DNA of 64,000 bases from Flavobacteriaceae bacterium (GCA_031277535.1 JAITMD010000008.1:62001-126000), one strand, 5' to 3'; counted from the stretch's first letter, positions 18,208 to 28,096 are shown. The notes: generated from the letters alone by a model not told the origin. Translations and numbers: made by a program.

Positions 18208-20316
18208 TTATTTTAAGAGTTGATATGCTATAAGTGCAGCCACATATGCAAACACTGTCATAAATACCAACTGATAGATTGTCCATTTCCAAGACTTAGT
18301 TTCTCTTCTTGTTATAGCTACTGTTGCTGTACATTGCATGGCAAAGGCATAAAAGAACATCAACGATACTCCACTGGCCAAAGTAAATACTTTATCTCCT
18401 GTATCTGACCACACTTCAGCCGCCATTCGTTCTTTGATACGACCATCTTCATCATTCTCATCAGCAGATCCAACATTATAAATAGTTCCCAGCACTCCAA
18501 CAAATATTTCACGTCCTACAAAAGAAGACAATACTGCAATACCAACCTTCCAATCGTATCCTAATGGTTTAATTACTGGCTCAATTGACTTTCCAAGAAT
18601 CCCTATATATGAATTTTCTAATCGGTAACTTGCCACATGCTCACTTAACTCCTCTTCTGAAATTTGCTTCCCTTGATAAATTTGCTCTACATGTGTTTCT
18701 GCATTCTCAAATTTATCACCTGGTCCATGAGCCCCCAAAAACCAAATAACAATTGATAATACAAAGATAATTTGCCCTGCTCCTACTACGAATGCCTTTG
18801 TTTTCTCGTACATATTGATTACCACATTCTTAAAAATAGGTGTTCTATAATTTGGCATTTCAATTACAAAATAAGACTTCTGTTTATTCTTAATATACTT
18901 ACTCAATACCCACGCAGAAACTAAGGCTGTAAGGAAACCTATAAAATAAAACAAAGTCAATACTAAAGCTTGTAAACTCAAAAATCCAAATAAACGAGTA
19001 TCAGGAATTACAATAGCAATAATAATAATGTATACAGGAATACGAGCCGAACAAGTTGTAAATGGTGTGATCAATATAGTAATTAATCGCTCTTTTGCAT
19101 TCTCTATATTACGTGCCGACATAATAGCAGGAATAGCACATGCATTACCCGAGATTAATGGTACAACAGACTTTCCACTCAATCCAAATGGACGCATCAC
19201 CTTATCCATCAAGAAAACAACTCTACTCATATACCCTGTTTCTTCCAAAATAGAAATAAACATAAATAGAATCGCAATCTGAGGAACAAAAGGCATAACT
19301 CCTCCGATACCAGGTACGATACCATCAGCTATCAAATCTGTTAGTTTTCCAGGTTCCATTACCTCATGTACCCACGTAGTAAGGTCTGCAAACTTTCCAT
19401 CAATCCAATCCATTGGAATACTTGACCACTCAAATATGGCTTGAAAAACCAAAGTCATAATCGCAAAGAAAATCAAATACCCATACACTTTGTGTGTTAA
19501 GATACGATCCACTTTACTGCGAATATCTTTTGCTTTAGAAACATCGCGAGTATAACACTCTTTTAATGCTTCATTTATAAATTGATAACGCTTAATTGTC
19601 TTTTTATGTTGAAGCTTCTTCACTTCACTCTCGCTCAACTGTACTCCTTTTCCTTCAATATCTTTCTTACTGATATTTCCTATCGTAATATCTTGCGAAT
19701 AAATCATCCACAATTTAAAAACAGAAAGACTCGTAAAAGTTAGAGCTAATTTGCTAAAAAAATCAATATCAACTGTCGTTGCGCTTAAACATGGTTCAAT
19801 CGAATAACTTTGGTAATTCAATACAGCATCTTTCAACTCTTGAATTCCCATTTTCTTCTTCGCACTAATCAATACAATCTTAGTATTTAGCTTCTTTTCC
19901 AGTTCAGGTATATTGATTGTGATCCCCTTTTCTTCCATATGATCAGCCATATTAATAGCTAATACAGTAGGAAAACCTAATTCTTTTACTTGAGTAAAGA
20001 GTAAAAGATTTCTCTTTAAATTTTCAATATCAGCTACAACAATAGCTACATCTGGATAATCCTCGTTTGTAGGATCAAAAAGTAAATCTAATACAATGCG
20101 TTCATCTTCTGAACTCGCATTTAAACTATATGTTCCTGGCAAATCCACAATTGTTGCACTTACTTGATCATCAAGTTTTGCAACACCAGATTTTTTATCT
20201 ACAGTAATACCAGGGTAATTACCAATCTTATGGTTTAGACCAGTTAAAGCATTAAATACAGAGGTTTTCCCTACATTAGGATTCCCTATTAGGGCAACTT
20301 TTATATCTTTTTTCAT
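18208..20316 (-). CDS. feoB: Ferrous iron transport protein B
   Basis: FeoB imports Fe2+ across the inner membrane under control of its G domain. The 702-residue protein has the N-terminal GTPase with G1 GNPNVGKT (11-18), G3 DLPG and G4 NMAD, then a membrane domain with two Gate motifs, including the CAIPA and CSARIPVY cysteine segments. The longest frame starts at TTG 20319; the ATG at 20316 is one codon in and is preferred. feoA lies 23 bases upstream and a Cys-rich partner gene 8 bases downstream. Confidence 0.97.
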   Translation of the reverse strand: MKKDIKVALIGNPNVGKTSVFNALTGLNHKIGNYPGITVDKKSGVAKLDDQVSATIVDLPGTYSLNASSEDERIVLDLLFDPTNEDYPDVAIVVADIENLKRNLLLFTQVKELGFPTVLAINMADHMEEKGITINIPELEKKLNTKIVLISAKKKMGIQELKDAVLNYQSYSIEPCLSATTVDIDFFSKLALTFTSLSVFKLWMIYSQDITIGNISKKDIEGKGVQLSESEVKKLQHKKTIKRYQFINEALKECYTRDVSKAKDIRSKVDRILTHKVYGYLIFFAIMTLVFQAIFEWSSIPMDWIDGKFADLTTWVHEVMEPGKLTDLIADGIVPGIGGVMPFVPQIAILFMFISILEETGYMSRVVFLMDKVMRPFGLSGKSVVPLISGNACAIPAIMSARNIENAKERLITILITPFTTCSARIPVYIIIIAIVIPDTRLFGFLSLQALVLTLFYFIGFLTALVSAWVLSKYIKNKQKSYFVIEMPNYRTPIFKNVVINMYEKTKAFVVGAGQIIFVLSIVIWFLGAHGPGDKFENAETHVEQIYQGKQISEEELSEHVASYRLENSYIGILGKSIEPVIKPLGYDWKVGIAVLSSFVGREIFVGVLGTIYNVGSADENDEDGRIKERMAAEVWSDTGDKVFTLASGVSLMFFYAFAMQCTATVAITRRETKSWKWTIYQLVFMTVFAYVAALIAYQLLK

Positions 20317-20339
20317 CAACTATTACTTATATTCTCAAA

Positions 20340-20570
20340 CTACTCCACTACTTCTACAAGTATTTCTTTCGCTAACTCTTTTCGAATAGAAAGATGAGTA
20401 TCATTAATGCATAAATAGATAGGGTCTCCCAATGGAGCAACTTCTAATAATTCGACATCATTCCCAGGTAAACAACCCATTTCCAATAATTTCAAAGGAA
20501 CACGGTGCATATCAAAATCAGCAATTACACCTTTCGTGTTCTTTTTTAGTAAGTCAAGAGTAGTATTCAC
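20340..20570 (-). CDS. feoA: Ferrous iron transport protein A
   Basis: A small SH3-like cytoplasmic protein that works with FeoB. The core LLEMGCLPGNDVELL and GDPIYLCINDTHLSIRKE is typical. The longest frame begins at a TTG at 20597, but that TTG is part of a TAnnTTTG promoter box, so it cannot be the translation start if the box is real. A GTG at 20570 gives 76 residues beginning NTTLDLLKK after the start Met, the usual FeoA length. The gene call is firm; the start is an inference. Confidence 0.9.
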   Translation of the reverse strand: MNTTLDLLKKNTKGVIADFDMHRVPLKLLEMGCLPGNDVELLEVAPLGDPIYLCINDTHLSIRKELAKEILVEVVE

Positions 20571-20594
20571 TTTATTTAGATTTATTTTAAAGTA

Positions 20595-20602
20595 CAAATG
20601 TA
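20595..20602 (-). promoter_or_regulatory. Probable -7 box of feoAB
   Basis: TACATTTG on the minus strand matches TAnnTTTG. Transcription would start near 20588, 18 bases before the chosen GTG. No -33 box at standard spacing is convincing, and no Fur-like palindrome is obvious. Confidence 0.5.
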
Positions 20603-20721
20603 GTCAAATTAATAGACAATAGCCGATAATTCACTAATAATTATCAGAACTTAAACTATTAAGATGCTAAAATACACCCCATTTACGCTTCAAAAGATAC
20701 CCTACCCACTTCCTCTAAAAA

Positions 20722-20750
20722 CAAAAAGTCCAAATCTTACAATTTGGACT
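20722..20750 (-). terminator. Terminator after SCO1-like gene
   Basis: A 9-base-pair stem (20727-20735 with 20742-20750), followed on the minus strand by a run of T, lies 23 bases after the SCO-like stop codon. Confidence 0.85.
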
Positions 20751-20772
20751 CCCTATTTATACAAATAACATT

Positions 20773-21486
20773 TTACTTCTTTACTTTATCCTTTTCATGT
20801 TGATACAACCATTTGATATCCTCTAACAAATCTTGCATATTCTTTGTTTCCTCATCTTTAGTATTCAAGTTTGTTCCATCATAAAAACCTCTTATACGTC
20901 CTTCTGCATCAACTAATACAAAATTTTCAGTATGCACCATATCATATAATTCTGAAGGCTTACCTGTTTTAACAGCCAGATAAGAGTTACGAGCTATAAA
21001 GTAAATATCTTTCTTATCACCCGTTACTAAATTCCAAACCTTATCATTTACGCCTTTTCTCAAAGCATACTCCTTTAATACAGGAACACTATCAATATCA
21101 GGTGTCACAGAGTGAGATAACAATTTTACTCCTGGCATATCTTTTATTTGATCTTGTAACCAAACCATATTATCTCCCATAATTGGGCAAATAGTTGTAC
21201 AAGTTGTAAAAAAGAAATCTGCCACATAAATATGACCTATATAATCCTTATTGGTAATTGTATCCCCATTTTGATTTACAAACTTAAAGGGAGCTACTTT
21301 ATGTGTTTGTTTATTCGCTTGGTGTTGAATCAAACTATCCACCAATTCAGGATTCACCATAGATGGTGTATAAACAGGAAGGCTCTTTCTATACTTTAAA
21401 GCATCGTAAAATAGATATAGAATACCTAAACTTCCTATAAAAAAGAAGACAAAGAAATAGATATACTTTTTAAAGAACTGATACAT
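20773..21486 (-). CDS. SCO1/SenC family copper protein
   Basis: A thioredoxin-fold copper-binding protein anchored in the inner membrane and facing the periplasm. It usually helps assemble the CuA centre of cytochrome oxidase, or acts as a thiol reductant. The 237 residues have one N-terminal membrane helix (about 8-29) and the metal site Cys96-x3-Cys100 (CTTICP) with His185 (MVHTENF). The RNSYL and GFYDGT segments fit the family. Its promoter has both boxes. No oxidase gene is adjacent, so the oxidase partner is inferred. Confidence 0.92.
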   Translation of the reverse strand: MYQFFKKYIYFFVFFFIGSLGILYLFYDALKYRKSLPVYTPSMVNPELVDSLIQHQANKQTHKVAPFKFVNQNGDTITNKDYIGHIYVADFFFTTCTTICPIMGDNMVWLQDQIKDMPGVKLLSHSVTPDIDSVPVLKEYALRKGVNDKVWNLVTGDKKDIYFIARNSYLAVKTGKPSELYDMVHTENFVLVDAEGRIRGFYDGTNLNTKDEETKNMQDLLEDIKWLYQHEKDKVKK

Positions 21487-21501
21487 TTTTTCTAATTTTC
21501 A

Positions 21502-21532
21502 CAAACTTACAAATAAGCCCGTTGTAAACAAG
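21502..21532 (-). promoter_or_regulatory. Promoter of SCO1-like gene
   Basis: On the minus strand CTTG (21532-21529), 19 bases, then TAAGTTTG (21509-21502). The -7 box is an exact match and the -33 box matches its TTG core. The leader to the ATG is only about 9 bases. Confidence 0.6.
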
Positions 21533-21600
21533 TTAAATCCATTATAAAATGATTTGGTGTAATTTATAGCTCGAATCAATAGTAAAAACAGATAAATTCC

Positions 21601-21608
21601 TATTTTTG
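21601..21608 (+). promoter_or_regulatory. Probable -7 box of M13 peptidase gene
   Basis: TATTTTTG matches TAnnTTTG and lies 30 bases before the ATG. No -33 TTTG at 17-23 bases upstream is seen. Confidence 0.45.
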
Positions 21609-21637
21609 TTTCATATCATATAAATCAAACCATATTT

Positions 21638-23704
21638 ATGAACAAAAAAGTATTACTAACATCTGCAATAGCAATTGCATCTTTAATCGCTTGTAAAGAT
21701 GCAAACAAAAAAGCAGATGCTGAGGACAATGCTACACACGGTATAGCATTACAATACATGGACACTTTGGTAAAACCAGGGGATGACTTCTTCCGCTATG
21801 TAAATGGTACGTGGTACGACAAAACAGAAATTCCAGCAGATAGAACTCGTTGGGGTAGTTTTGACGAATTAAGACAAAATACGGACAAAGATGCTTTAGC
21901 TATCCTAAAAGAAGCTACTGAAGATTCTAAACTTGATCCAAAATCTGATCAAGCAAAAGCAGTGGCAATCTACCAAACTTATCTTGATGCAGCTGCGAGA
22001 GATAAAGTAGGTGTATCTCCATTAAAATCTTACTTAGATAAAATTAATGCTGTAGCAACTCCTGCTGATGCAGCAAAACTTTTAGCTGATTTAGCAAAAG
22101 AAGGTGGACTTGGTTTCTATAATGTATATGTATATGCTGATGAAAAAAATTCTAACGAGAATGCTGTTTATCTTACAAATGGAAGTTTAGGTCTTCCTGA
22201 TCGTGATTATTATATCTTACAAGATGCAGACATGAAAGAAAAACGTGAACAATACGTTGCTCATGTTAGTAGAATGTTGGAAATGATTGGAGAATCTAAA
22301 GAGTCTGCAACAGCAGATGCTAAAAAGGTATTAGCTATTGAAACTAAAATGGCAGAACCACGTCTAACACGTGTACAACGTAGAGACAGCCGTTTGACAT
22401 ACAATTTAATGACTATTGCTGAATTACAAAAAGCAGCTCCTGTAGTTGATTGGCAAGCTTACCTTGATGCAACAGGTTTAAAAAATGTTGAGAAAATCAT
22501 CGTTTCTGAACCTAAATACATCAAATCTTTAAACAATTTACTTACTGCTACTAATATGGCAGATGTAAAAGCATACTTAAAATGGACTTTAGTAAACCAC
22601 AATGCTTCTAACTTATCTACAGCGATGGAAAAAGCAAACTGGGAATTCTATTCAAAAACACTTGAAGGAGCTAAAGAACAAAGACCAGTAGAAGAAAGAG
22701 CATTAGCTGTTGTAAATGGTACTGTGGGTGAAGCTTTAGGACAACTATACGTTGCTAAAAAATTCCCTGCTGAAGCAAAAGCAAAAGCTCAAGCCATGAT
22801 TAAAAATGTACTTACTGCTTTTGGAGAGCGTATCAAAGCATTACCTTGGATGGAAGATGCTACGAAAAAAGGTGCATTAGACAAATTAGCGGCTACTACT
22901 GTAAAAATTGGTTACCCAGACAAATGGGAAGACTATTCTGCAATGGTTATCAAATCTCCAAAACAAGGAGGTAGCCATTTTGAGAATATGAAAAATGCAG
23001 AGAAATGGGATATTGCTAAAAATATATCTGACTTTGGAAAACCAGTAGACAAATCGCGTTGGGGTATGGCACCACAAACAGTAAATGCTTACTTCAACCC
23101 ATTGTACAACGAAATCGTATTCCCTGCTGCAATCTTACAACCTCCTTTCTATGATTACAAAGCTGACGAAGCGATTAACTATGGAGGTATTGGTGCTGTA
23201 ATTGGACATGAAATCTCTCACAGTTTTGATGACTCTGGAGCTCGTTATGACAAAAATGGTAACTTAAATGATTGGTGGACTGCAAAAGATTTAGAGCAAT
23301 TTACAAAATTGGGTGATCGTTTAGCTGCTCAATACAGTGCTTTAGAACCTTTAAAAGGAGTGTTTGTTGATGGTCACTTTACATTAGGTGAAAACATCGG
23401 AGACTTAGGTGGTGTAAATGCTGCTTATGATGGATTACAAATCTATTTAAAAGAAAATGGTAACCCAGGTAAAATTGATGGATTCACTCCAGAACAACGT
23501 TTCTTCATTTCTTGGGGAACTATTTGGAGAACGAAAGCTCGTGATGAAGCAATCAAAAACCAAGTAAAAACAGATCCACACGCTCCAGGATACTATAGAT
23601 CTTATGTTCCTTTACAAAATGTGGATGCTTTCTATAAAGCATTCAATATCAAAGAAGGAGATAAATTATACGTTAAGCCAGAAAACAGAGTTAAAATCTG
23701 GTAA
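21638..23704 (+). CDS. M13 family zinc metallopeptidase, lipoprotein
   Basis: A neprilysin/PepO-type endopeptidase that cleaves small peptides outside the inner membrane. The 688-residue precursor has a lipobox (SLIAC, Cys19) and the M13 N-terminal and catalytic domains. Zinc ligands are His524 and His528 in HEISH and Glu585 in ENIGD; Asp589 is the supporting residue. Other family marks are VNAYFNP and the C-terminal KPENRVKIW. A Cys19 lipid anchor places it in the periplasm or on the outer surface. It is monocistronic, between a promoter box and a terminator. Confidence 0.95.
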   Translation: MNKKVLLTSAIAIASLIACKDANKKADAEDNATHGIALQYMDTLVKPGDDFFRYVNGTWYDKTEIPADRTRWGSFDELRQNTDKDALAILKEATEDSKLDPKSDQAKAVAIYQTYLDAAARDKVGVSPLKSYLDKINAVATPADAAKLLADLAKEGGLGFYNVYVYADEKNSNENAVYLTNGSLGLPDRDYYILQDADMKEKREQYVAHVSRMLEMIGESKESATADAKKVLAIETKMAEPRLTRVQRRDSRLTYNLMTIAELQKAAPVVDWQAYLDATGLKNVEKIIVSEPKYIKSLNNLLTATNMADVKAYLKWTLVNHNASNLSTAMEKANWEFYSKTLEGAKEQRPVEERALAVVNGTVGEALGQLYVAKKFPAEAKAKAQAMIKNVLTAFGERIKALPWMEDATKKGALDKLAATTVKIGYPDKWEDYSAMVIKSPKQGGSHFENMKNAEKWDIAKNISDFGKPVDKSRWGMAPQTVNAYFNPLYNEIVFPAAILQPPFYDYKADEAINYGGIGAVIGHEISHSFDDSGARYDKNGNLNDWWTAKDLEQFTKLGDRLAAQYSALEPLKGVFVDGHFTLGENIGDLGGVNAAYDGLQIYLKENGNPGKIDGFTPEQRFFISWGTIWRTKARDEAIKNQVKTDPHAPGYYRSYVPLQNVDAFYKAFNIKEGDKLYVKPENRVKIW

Positions 23705-23720
23705 TCTCATTACAAATATA

Positions 23721-23756
23721 AAGGGTTGTCTTTGCAGACAACCCTTTTATTTTTTC
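23721..23756 (+). terminator. Terminator after M13 peptidase
   Basis: A perfect 11-base-pair stem (23721-23731 with 23736-23746), loop TTGC, then TTTATTTTTT. The T tract overlaps the last codons of the convergent S41 protease gene. Confidence 0.9.
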
Positions 23757-25333
23757 TTCAACTTTGCAATATCAATTGCTTTTATCATTTCATCATTAGA
23801 TAACAACCATTCATAAGATTGTTTCTCTCCTTGTAATTGTCTAATGAACTCTGCTATTAAATAATGATTAACCAATTGCTTGCGTTTATCTAATTTAAAA
23901 AACAGCTTTCCTTCTTGTAAGTGCTTCACAAAGTCTTGATACACTTTCTGATCTTTTTGCAAATAAGAGATCAACTGTTCATTACTTTTCGATTCAAAGA
24001 ATTTTCTATTGCGATCAATCTCTTCAAATACAAAATAACTGACCATTCCACTCTGCATTAATAAAATAATTGCATCATCTCCGTGTTTACTTGAAATGGG
24101 AACAAACAAATCAGGTACAATTCCTCCACCTCCATACACCGTTCTTCCTTTCAGCGTTTTAAACTGTAAACTATCTGCCAGTTTAATACTATCTTTAGCA
24201 TAAAGCTCTCCTCTTTCATATCGAGTTACAAAGTCATTGTTGTATTCTCCAATACCATTATTATATGGTTTTTGTATAGAACGCCCAGAAGGTGTATAGT
24301 AACGAGCAGTTGTCAATCGAATTGCAGAACCATCCCCTAACATCAACTCCCTTTGTACTAATCCTTTTCCAAAAGTTCGTCGCCCTACAACAGTTCCCCT
24401 ATCGTTATCCTGTATTGCCCCTGCTATAATTTCACTCGCAGAAGCACTATTTTCATTAACCAATATATACAAATCCCCTGTGCGATAAGCTCCAGTAGAA
24501 CTTACTTTTAAAACGTTTTCTTTTCCTTTCTTATTAATCGTCTTTACAATAACCTGTCCTTTATCCAATAGCTCATTAAGCATCTTATTTGACTGATCCA
24601 TATACCCTCCTCCATTATCTCTCAAATCTATAATAAGTCCATTAATCTTTAGCATAAGTAAGCTGTCTAACGCAAGTTTAAACTCCTCATACGTAGTACT
24701 CGAAAAACGGTTAATCTTTATGTATCCATTCCCATCCTCTAATTTCAATGCTATATCTACACTTTGAAGAGGAATAGTACTACGCGTTAAAACCAAATCA
24801 AGCTTTTTGTTTGCTGTTTTTCGGTAAACTTGTAATTTAACTTTCGTTCCCTCTTCTCCTCTCAACACATTGCTTATTGAATCAGAAGTAATTCCTTTGC
24901 CAAATAGTTTAATTCCATCTGCATATAGGATACGATCCCCTGCCAAAACTCCTCCTCTTTGCGCAGGTCCATGATCTACAGCACGCATTACAGCCAGCGA
25001 ATCTTTATAGTAATAATAATTAACTCCTATACCCACAAAACTCCCTTGCATAGACTCTGAAAGACCTTTAAGTTCTTTCTTTGCTATATATATAGAATGT
25101 GGATCCAACTGCTCTAAAATACTTGTTACGGTAAGATCTACAATAGAATCAGTATTTACCTCATCCACATATTCCTGTTCAATAAAGTCGATTAAACGAC
25201 TCAGTTTAGTTTTATTGGGATTAAAAAACACAGAAGGTTTAGTCCGATAAGATGCAGACGTAATAAAACCACCTAAGAGCACTCCCAAGCACAGTGATAT
25301 AGATATAATAAGAGGCCAAAAAATCTTTTTCAT
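23747..25333 (-). CDS. S41 family C-terminal processing protease
   Basis: A periplasmic serine protease of the CtpA/Prc type that trims or degrades proteins from their C-termini. The 528-residue protein has an N-terminal signal anchor (about 5-27), a PDZ domain (about 90-180) and the catalytic domain. The Ser/Lys dyad is Ser298 in NSASASEII and Lys323 in FGKG, spaced 25 residues as in Prc. Substrate motifs LRDNGGG and YYTPSGRSIQ are present. It starts 10 bases after the dCMP deaminase stop, so the two share a transcript. Confidence 0.95.
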   Translation of the reverse strand: MKKIFWPLIISISLCLGVLLGGFITSASYRTKPSVFFNPNKTKLSRLIDFIEQEYVDEVNTDSIVDLTVTSILEQLDPHSIYIAKKELKGLSESMQGSFVGIGVNYYYYKDSLAVMRAVDHGPAQRGGVLAGDRILYADGIKLFGKGITSDSISNVLRGEEGTKVKLQVYRKTANKKLDLVLTRSTIPLQSVDIALKLEDGNGYIKINRFSSTTYEEFKLALDSLLMLKINGLIIDLRDNGGGYMDQSNKMLNELLDKGQVIVKTINKKGKENVLKVSSTGAYRTGDLYILVNENSASASEIIAGAIQDNDRGTVVGRRTFGKGLVQRELMLGDGSAIRLTTARYYTPSGRSIQKPYNNGIGEYNNDFVTRYERGELYAKDSIKLADSLQFKTLKGRTVYGGGGIVPDLFVPISSKHGDDAIILLMQSGMVSYFVFEEIDRNRKFFESKSNEQLISYLQKDQKVYQDFVKHLQEGKLFFKLDKRKQLVNHYLIAEFIRQLQGEKQSYEWLLSNDEMIKAIDIAKLKKK

Positions 25334-25343
25334 CGTTATACTA

Positions 25344-25772
25344 CTATATAATATCAGGCATATGCACTACCTCAACACCAGCACGCACTAAAAAGTCAAT
25401 CCCTTCAGTATCTTTATATGCTTCCATATACACCACACGCTTAATACCTGCTTGATGAATCAATTTGCTACAATCTTTACATGGTGACATGGTAATATAA
25501 AGAGTTGCCCCTTGACAACTTTGCGTAGAACTTGCTACTTTCAGAATAGCATTAGCTTCTGCATGCAATACGTACCAATGTGTTGCATCGTGTTCATCCT
25601 CACAACAATTTTCAAACCCTGTTGGAGTTCCATTATATCCATCAGATATAATCATACGATCTTTTACAATAATAGCTCCTACTTTCTTTCTTTTACAATA
25701 AGACAACTGTCCCCACTCTCTGGCAATTTTTAAATAAGCTGTATCGTATTTTGTTAGTTTTGAAATATCCAT
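25344..25772 (-). CDS. dCMP deaminase family protein
   Basis: A zinc enzyme that converts dCMP to dUMP for dTMP synthesis. The 142 residues contain the cytidine/deoxycytidylate deaminase zinc site: His70-Ala-Glu72 and Cys98-x2-Cys101 in MSPCKDCSK. The extra CCEDEH insert with further Cys/His before the active site is usual for dCMP deaminases and ComEB proteins. It heads a two-gene unit with the S41 protease; no functional link is known. Confidence 0.93.
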   Translation of the reverse strand: MDISKLTKYDTAYLKIAREWGQLSYCKRKKVGAIIVKDRMIISDGYNGTPTGFENCCEDEHDATHWYVLHAEANAILKVASSTQSCQGATLYITMSPCKDCSKLIHQAGIKRVVYMEAYKDTEGIDFLVRAGVEVVHMPDII

Positions 25773-25802
25773 AGTACTAATGTATCAAATCGTTTAGATA
25801 AA

Positions 25803-25832
25803 CAAAAATACATATTCCTTTGAGTTATCAAC
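25803..25832 (-). promoter_or_regulatory. Promoter of dCMP deaminase-S41 protease operon
   Basis: On the minus strand GTTG (25832-25829), 18 bases, TATTTTTG (25810-25803). Both boxes fit the Bacteroidetes consensus and the leader is about 24 bases. Confidence 0.6.
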
Positions 25833-26030
25833 TCAATACCTCAATAAATTAATCCTTAGACGGTACTTTGACAAAAGTTAAAAATTCAAATAATAGATAT
25901 AACTCAACACTTTTTAGAGCTTAAAAATAATATTCGTAATTTTTGTTTTCATTAATAGTATTTTCTCAAAAATTCGACTATATTACATACATATTAATCA
26001 CGGAAGTTTAAACACTAAAAAACAAATATT

Positions 26031-26468
26031 ATGTCTACAAACAATTTATATGATGCAACATTCGTAGACCGAAATAGTGGCCATTTTGCTTCAATCGTAC
26101 GTGTAGCATTAGCGAATGGACATTTTAGTGAAGAAGAAAAGAAATTCTTAGACCAATTGGCACTAAAATTAGACATCTCTGAAGAAGAGTACAAAAAGAT
26201 TTTACGCAATCCAGAGGCTTATCCTGTAAACCCTCCATACTTAGAAATACCTCGTATCGAACGTTTATATGACTTGGCCAGAATGGTATATGTAGATCAT
26301 ATGCTTGGACCAAAACAAAAAGAGATATTAAAAAAATTCACTGTAGCCTTAGGCTTCTCTGGTAATATCGATTACCTTGTAGACAAAGCCCTATCACTAT
26401 TAGTAATGAATGTGGATATCGATGAATTTATCACAGAAATCAAGTTAGCTTTAAAACACAAAGTATAA
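26031..26468 (+). CDS. TerB-like (tellurite-resistance/DjlA-type helical) protein
   Basis: A 145-residue all-helical cytoplasmic protein resembling the TerB/DjlA N-terminal fold. The acidic helix pair around LANGHFSEEEKKFLDQLA and the matching second half MVYVDHMLGPKQKEILKK show the family's internal duplication. The D/E-rich loop between helices could bind a divalent metal. No ter operon (terA, C, D, Z) is nearby, so resistance to tellurite is not implied. The role is unknown. Confidence 0.75.
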   Translation: MSTNNLYDATFVDRNSGHFASIVRVALANGHFSEEEKKFLDQLALKLDISEEEYKKILRNPEAYPVNPPYLEIPRIERLYDLARMVYVDHMLGPKQKEILKKFTVALGFSGNIDYLVDKALSLLVMNVDIDEFITEIKLALKHKV

Positions 26469-26474
26469 GCACAA

Positions 26475-26501
26475 AAAAGCCTCAGCAATGCTGAGGCTTT
26501 T
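26475..26501. terminator. Shared bidirectional terminator (TerB-like gene / fbp)
   Basis: A perfect 12-base-pair stem (26475-26486 with 26490-26501) around AAT, with A on its left and T on its right. It lies between two convergent genes (stops at 26468 and 26517) and can end both transcripts. Confidence 0.88.
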
Positions 26502-26516
26502 CATTTATATCTTCCA

Positions 26517-27527
26517 CTATTTATTAGCTTCCATAAATTCTTCGGCTTTTTCAACCATATGTTTACTTCCACAGAAGAAAGGAACTCTTTGGTGCAATTC
26601 TGTTGGTTCAATTTCCATAATTCTTTCAAAACCATTAGAAGCACGACCTCCTGCTTGTTCTACAATAAATGCAATAGGATTACATTCATACAACAATCTC
26701 AATTTTCCATTAGGTGCTTTAGAGCTTGTAGGGTATAAATAAATACCACCTTTCAATATATTTCTATGAATATCCGAAACCAAACTACCAATATAGCGAG
26801 AAGTATAAGGTCTATCTCCTTCTTCTTCCTGACAGTATTTCAAATATTCTTTTACTCCTTGTGGAAAGTGTACGTAATTACCTTCATTAATTGAGTAAAT
26901 TTTACCATCCTCTTTAATTCGCATATTCGGATGTGACAAATAGAAAGTCCCAATAGCAGGGTTCAATGTAAATCCGTTTACTCCATTACCTGTTGTATAA
27001 ACCAACATAGTTGACGAACCATATACAATATATCCAGCAGCTACTTGGTTTTCTCCTTTTTGTAAGAAATCTTCTTTTGTAACAGGAGTTCCTATCGGAG
27101 TCACTCTTCTATAAATAGAAAAAATAGTACCCACAGATACATTTACATCAATATTTGACGAACCATCCAAAGGATCCATTAAAACAACGTATTTATTATC
27201 GTTTGTTCCTTTTTTACCATGAATACAAATAAAATCGTCCTCTTCTTCAGAAGCAATACCACAAACAATCTCTCTATTAATTAAAGTCTTAATAAATACC
27301 TCGTTTGCATATACATCCAACTTCTGTTGTTGTTCTCCTTGTACATTCTCTTTTCCGAATGCTCCCACAATATCAACTAATCCTGCTTGATTTACTTGGT
27401 GGCTAACCACCTTCGCCGCTAAGCGCAATGAATTAATTAAACGTGATAACTCCCCTGAAGAGTATTTAAAATCCTCTTGTTTATCAATGATAAACTCACC
27501 TAAGGTTTGGTTTCTTTCTGTTGTCAT
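26517..27527 (-). CDS. fbp: Fructose-1,6-bisphosphatase class I
   Basis: A gluconeogenic enzyme that hydrolyses fructose 1,6-bisphosphate to fructose 6-phosphate. The 336-residue protein shows the Mg2+ and phosphate site [18 protein letters not shown], the substrate segment [22 protein letters not shown], and the [18 protein letters not shown]-terminal motif. Length matches class I enzymes. With pgi at 54 kb it fits sugar synthesis from amino acids. It is monocistronic. Confidence 0.97.
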   Translation of the reverse strand: MTTERNQTLGEFIIDKQEDFKYSSGELSRLINSLRLAAKVVSHQVNQAGLVDIVGAFGKENVQGEQQQKLDVYANEVFIKTLINREIVCGIASEEEDDFICIHGKKGTNDNKYVVLMDPLDGSSNIDVNVSVGTIFSIYRRVTPIGTPVTKEDFLQKGENQVAAGYIVYGSSTMLVYTTGNGVNGFTLNPAIGTFYLSHPNMRIKEDGKIYSINEGNYVHFPQGVKEYLKYCQEEEGDRPYTSRYIGSLVSDIHRNILKGGIYLYPTSSKAPNGKLRLLYECNPIAFIVEQAGGRASNGFERIMEIEPTELHQRVPFFCGSKHMVEKAEEFMEANK

Positions 27528-27572
27528 TTTAAAAATGATTCTTTAGTTGTGTTTTTGCAGTGCAAATATCGT

Positions 27573-27580
27573 TAATTTTG
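27573..27580 (+). promoter_or_regulatory. Probable -7 box of GNAT-lysC unit
   Basis: TAATTTTG matches TAnnTTTG 42 bases before the GNAT ATG. A TTG lies 23 bases upstream, at the limit of accepted spacing. Confidence 0.4.
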
Positions 27581-27621
27581 TCAAGCATTCTATAAATATT
27601 AACCACTAAATATTTTTACAA

Positions 27622-28092
27622 ATGGTAATCAGACCCGCAAAACCATCTGATATGCAATATGTATTGCAATTAATACAAGAATTGGCCACTTTCGAAAAAG
27701 AACCAGAAGCTGTAGAAGTTACTGTTGACGATTTAGTACGCGACGGTTTTGGAGATACTCCTCTTTTCAATGTCATTCTTGCCGAATTAGACCATAAGGT
27801 TATTGGTATGGCATTATACTACAATCGCTTTTCGACATGGAAAGGAAAAACCATTCATTTAGAAGATCTTATTGTAACAGAAACAATGCGGGGTACAGGA
27901 GCTGGATATGCCTTATACAAAGAAGTATTGGCTATTGCTCAGAGAGAAGGAGTAAAAAGAGTGGAATGGGTAGTATTGGATTGGAACCAACCAGCTATTG
28001 ACTTCTATAAAAAATCAGGAGCCAATGTATTAACAGATTGGTATACAGTACAAATGGATGAACAAGGAATAAATAACTTTAATTTGAAATAA
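27622..28092 (+). CDS. GNAT family N-acetyltransferase
   Basis: A 156-residue acetyl-CoA-dependent acetyltransferase. The CoA-binding motif A reads MRGTGAGYALYKEV (R/Q-x-x-G-x-G/A). The preceding LEDLIVTETMRG and following WVVLDWNQPAIDFYKK resemble the spermidine/diamine (SAT-like) subgroup, so a polyamine or thialysine substrate is possible. The aspartate kinase gene follows after 4 bases, so the two are probably translated from one message. Confidence 0.88.
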   Translation: MVIRPAKPSDMQYVLQLIQELATFEKEPEAVEVTVDDLVRDGFGDTPLFNVILAELDHKVIGMALYYNRFSTWKGKTIHLEDLIVTETMRGTGAGYALYKEVLAIAQREGVKRVEWVVLDWNQPAIDFYKKSGANVLTDWYTVQMDEQGINNFNLK

Positions 28093-28096
28093 TACA

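Noticed and set aside
26031..26468. Tellurite resistance operon.
   Set aside because: Only a single TerB-like gene is present, with no terA, terC, terD or terZ neighbours.
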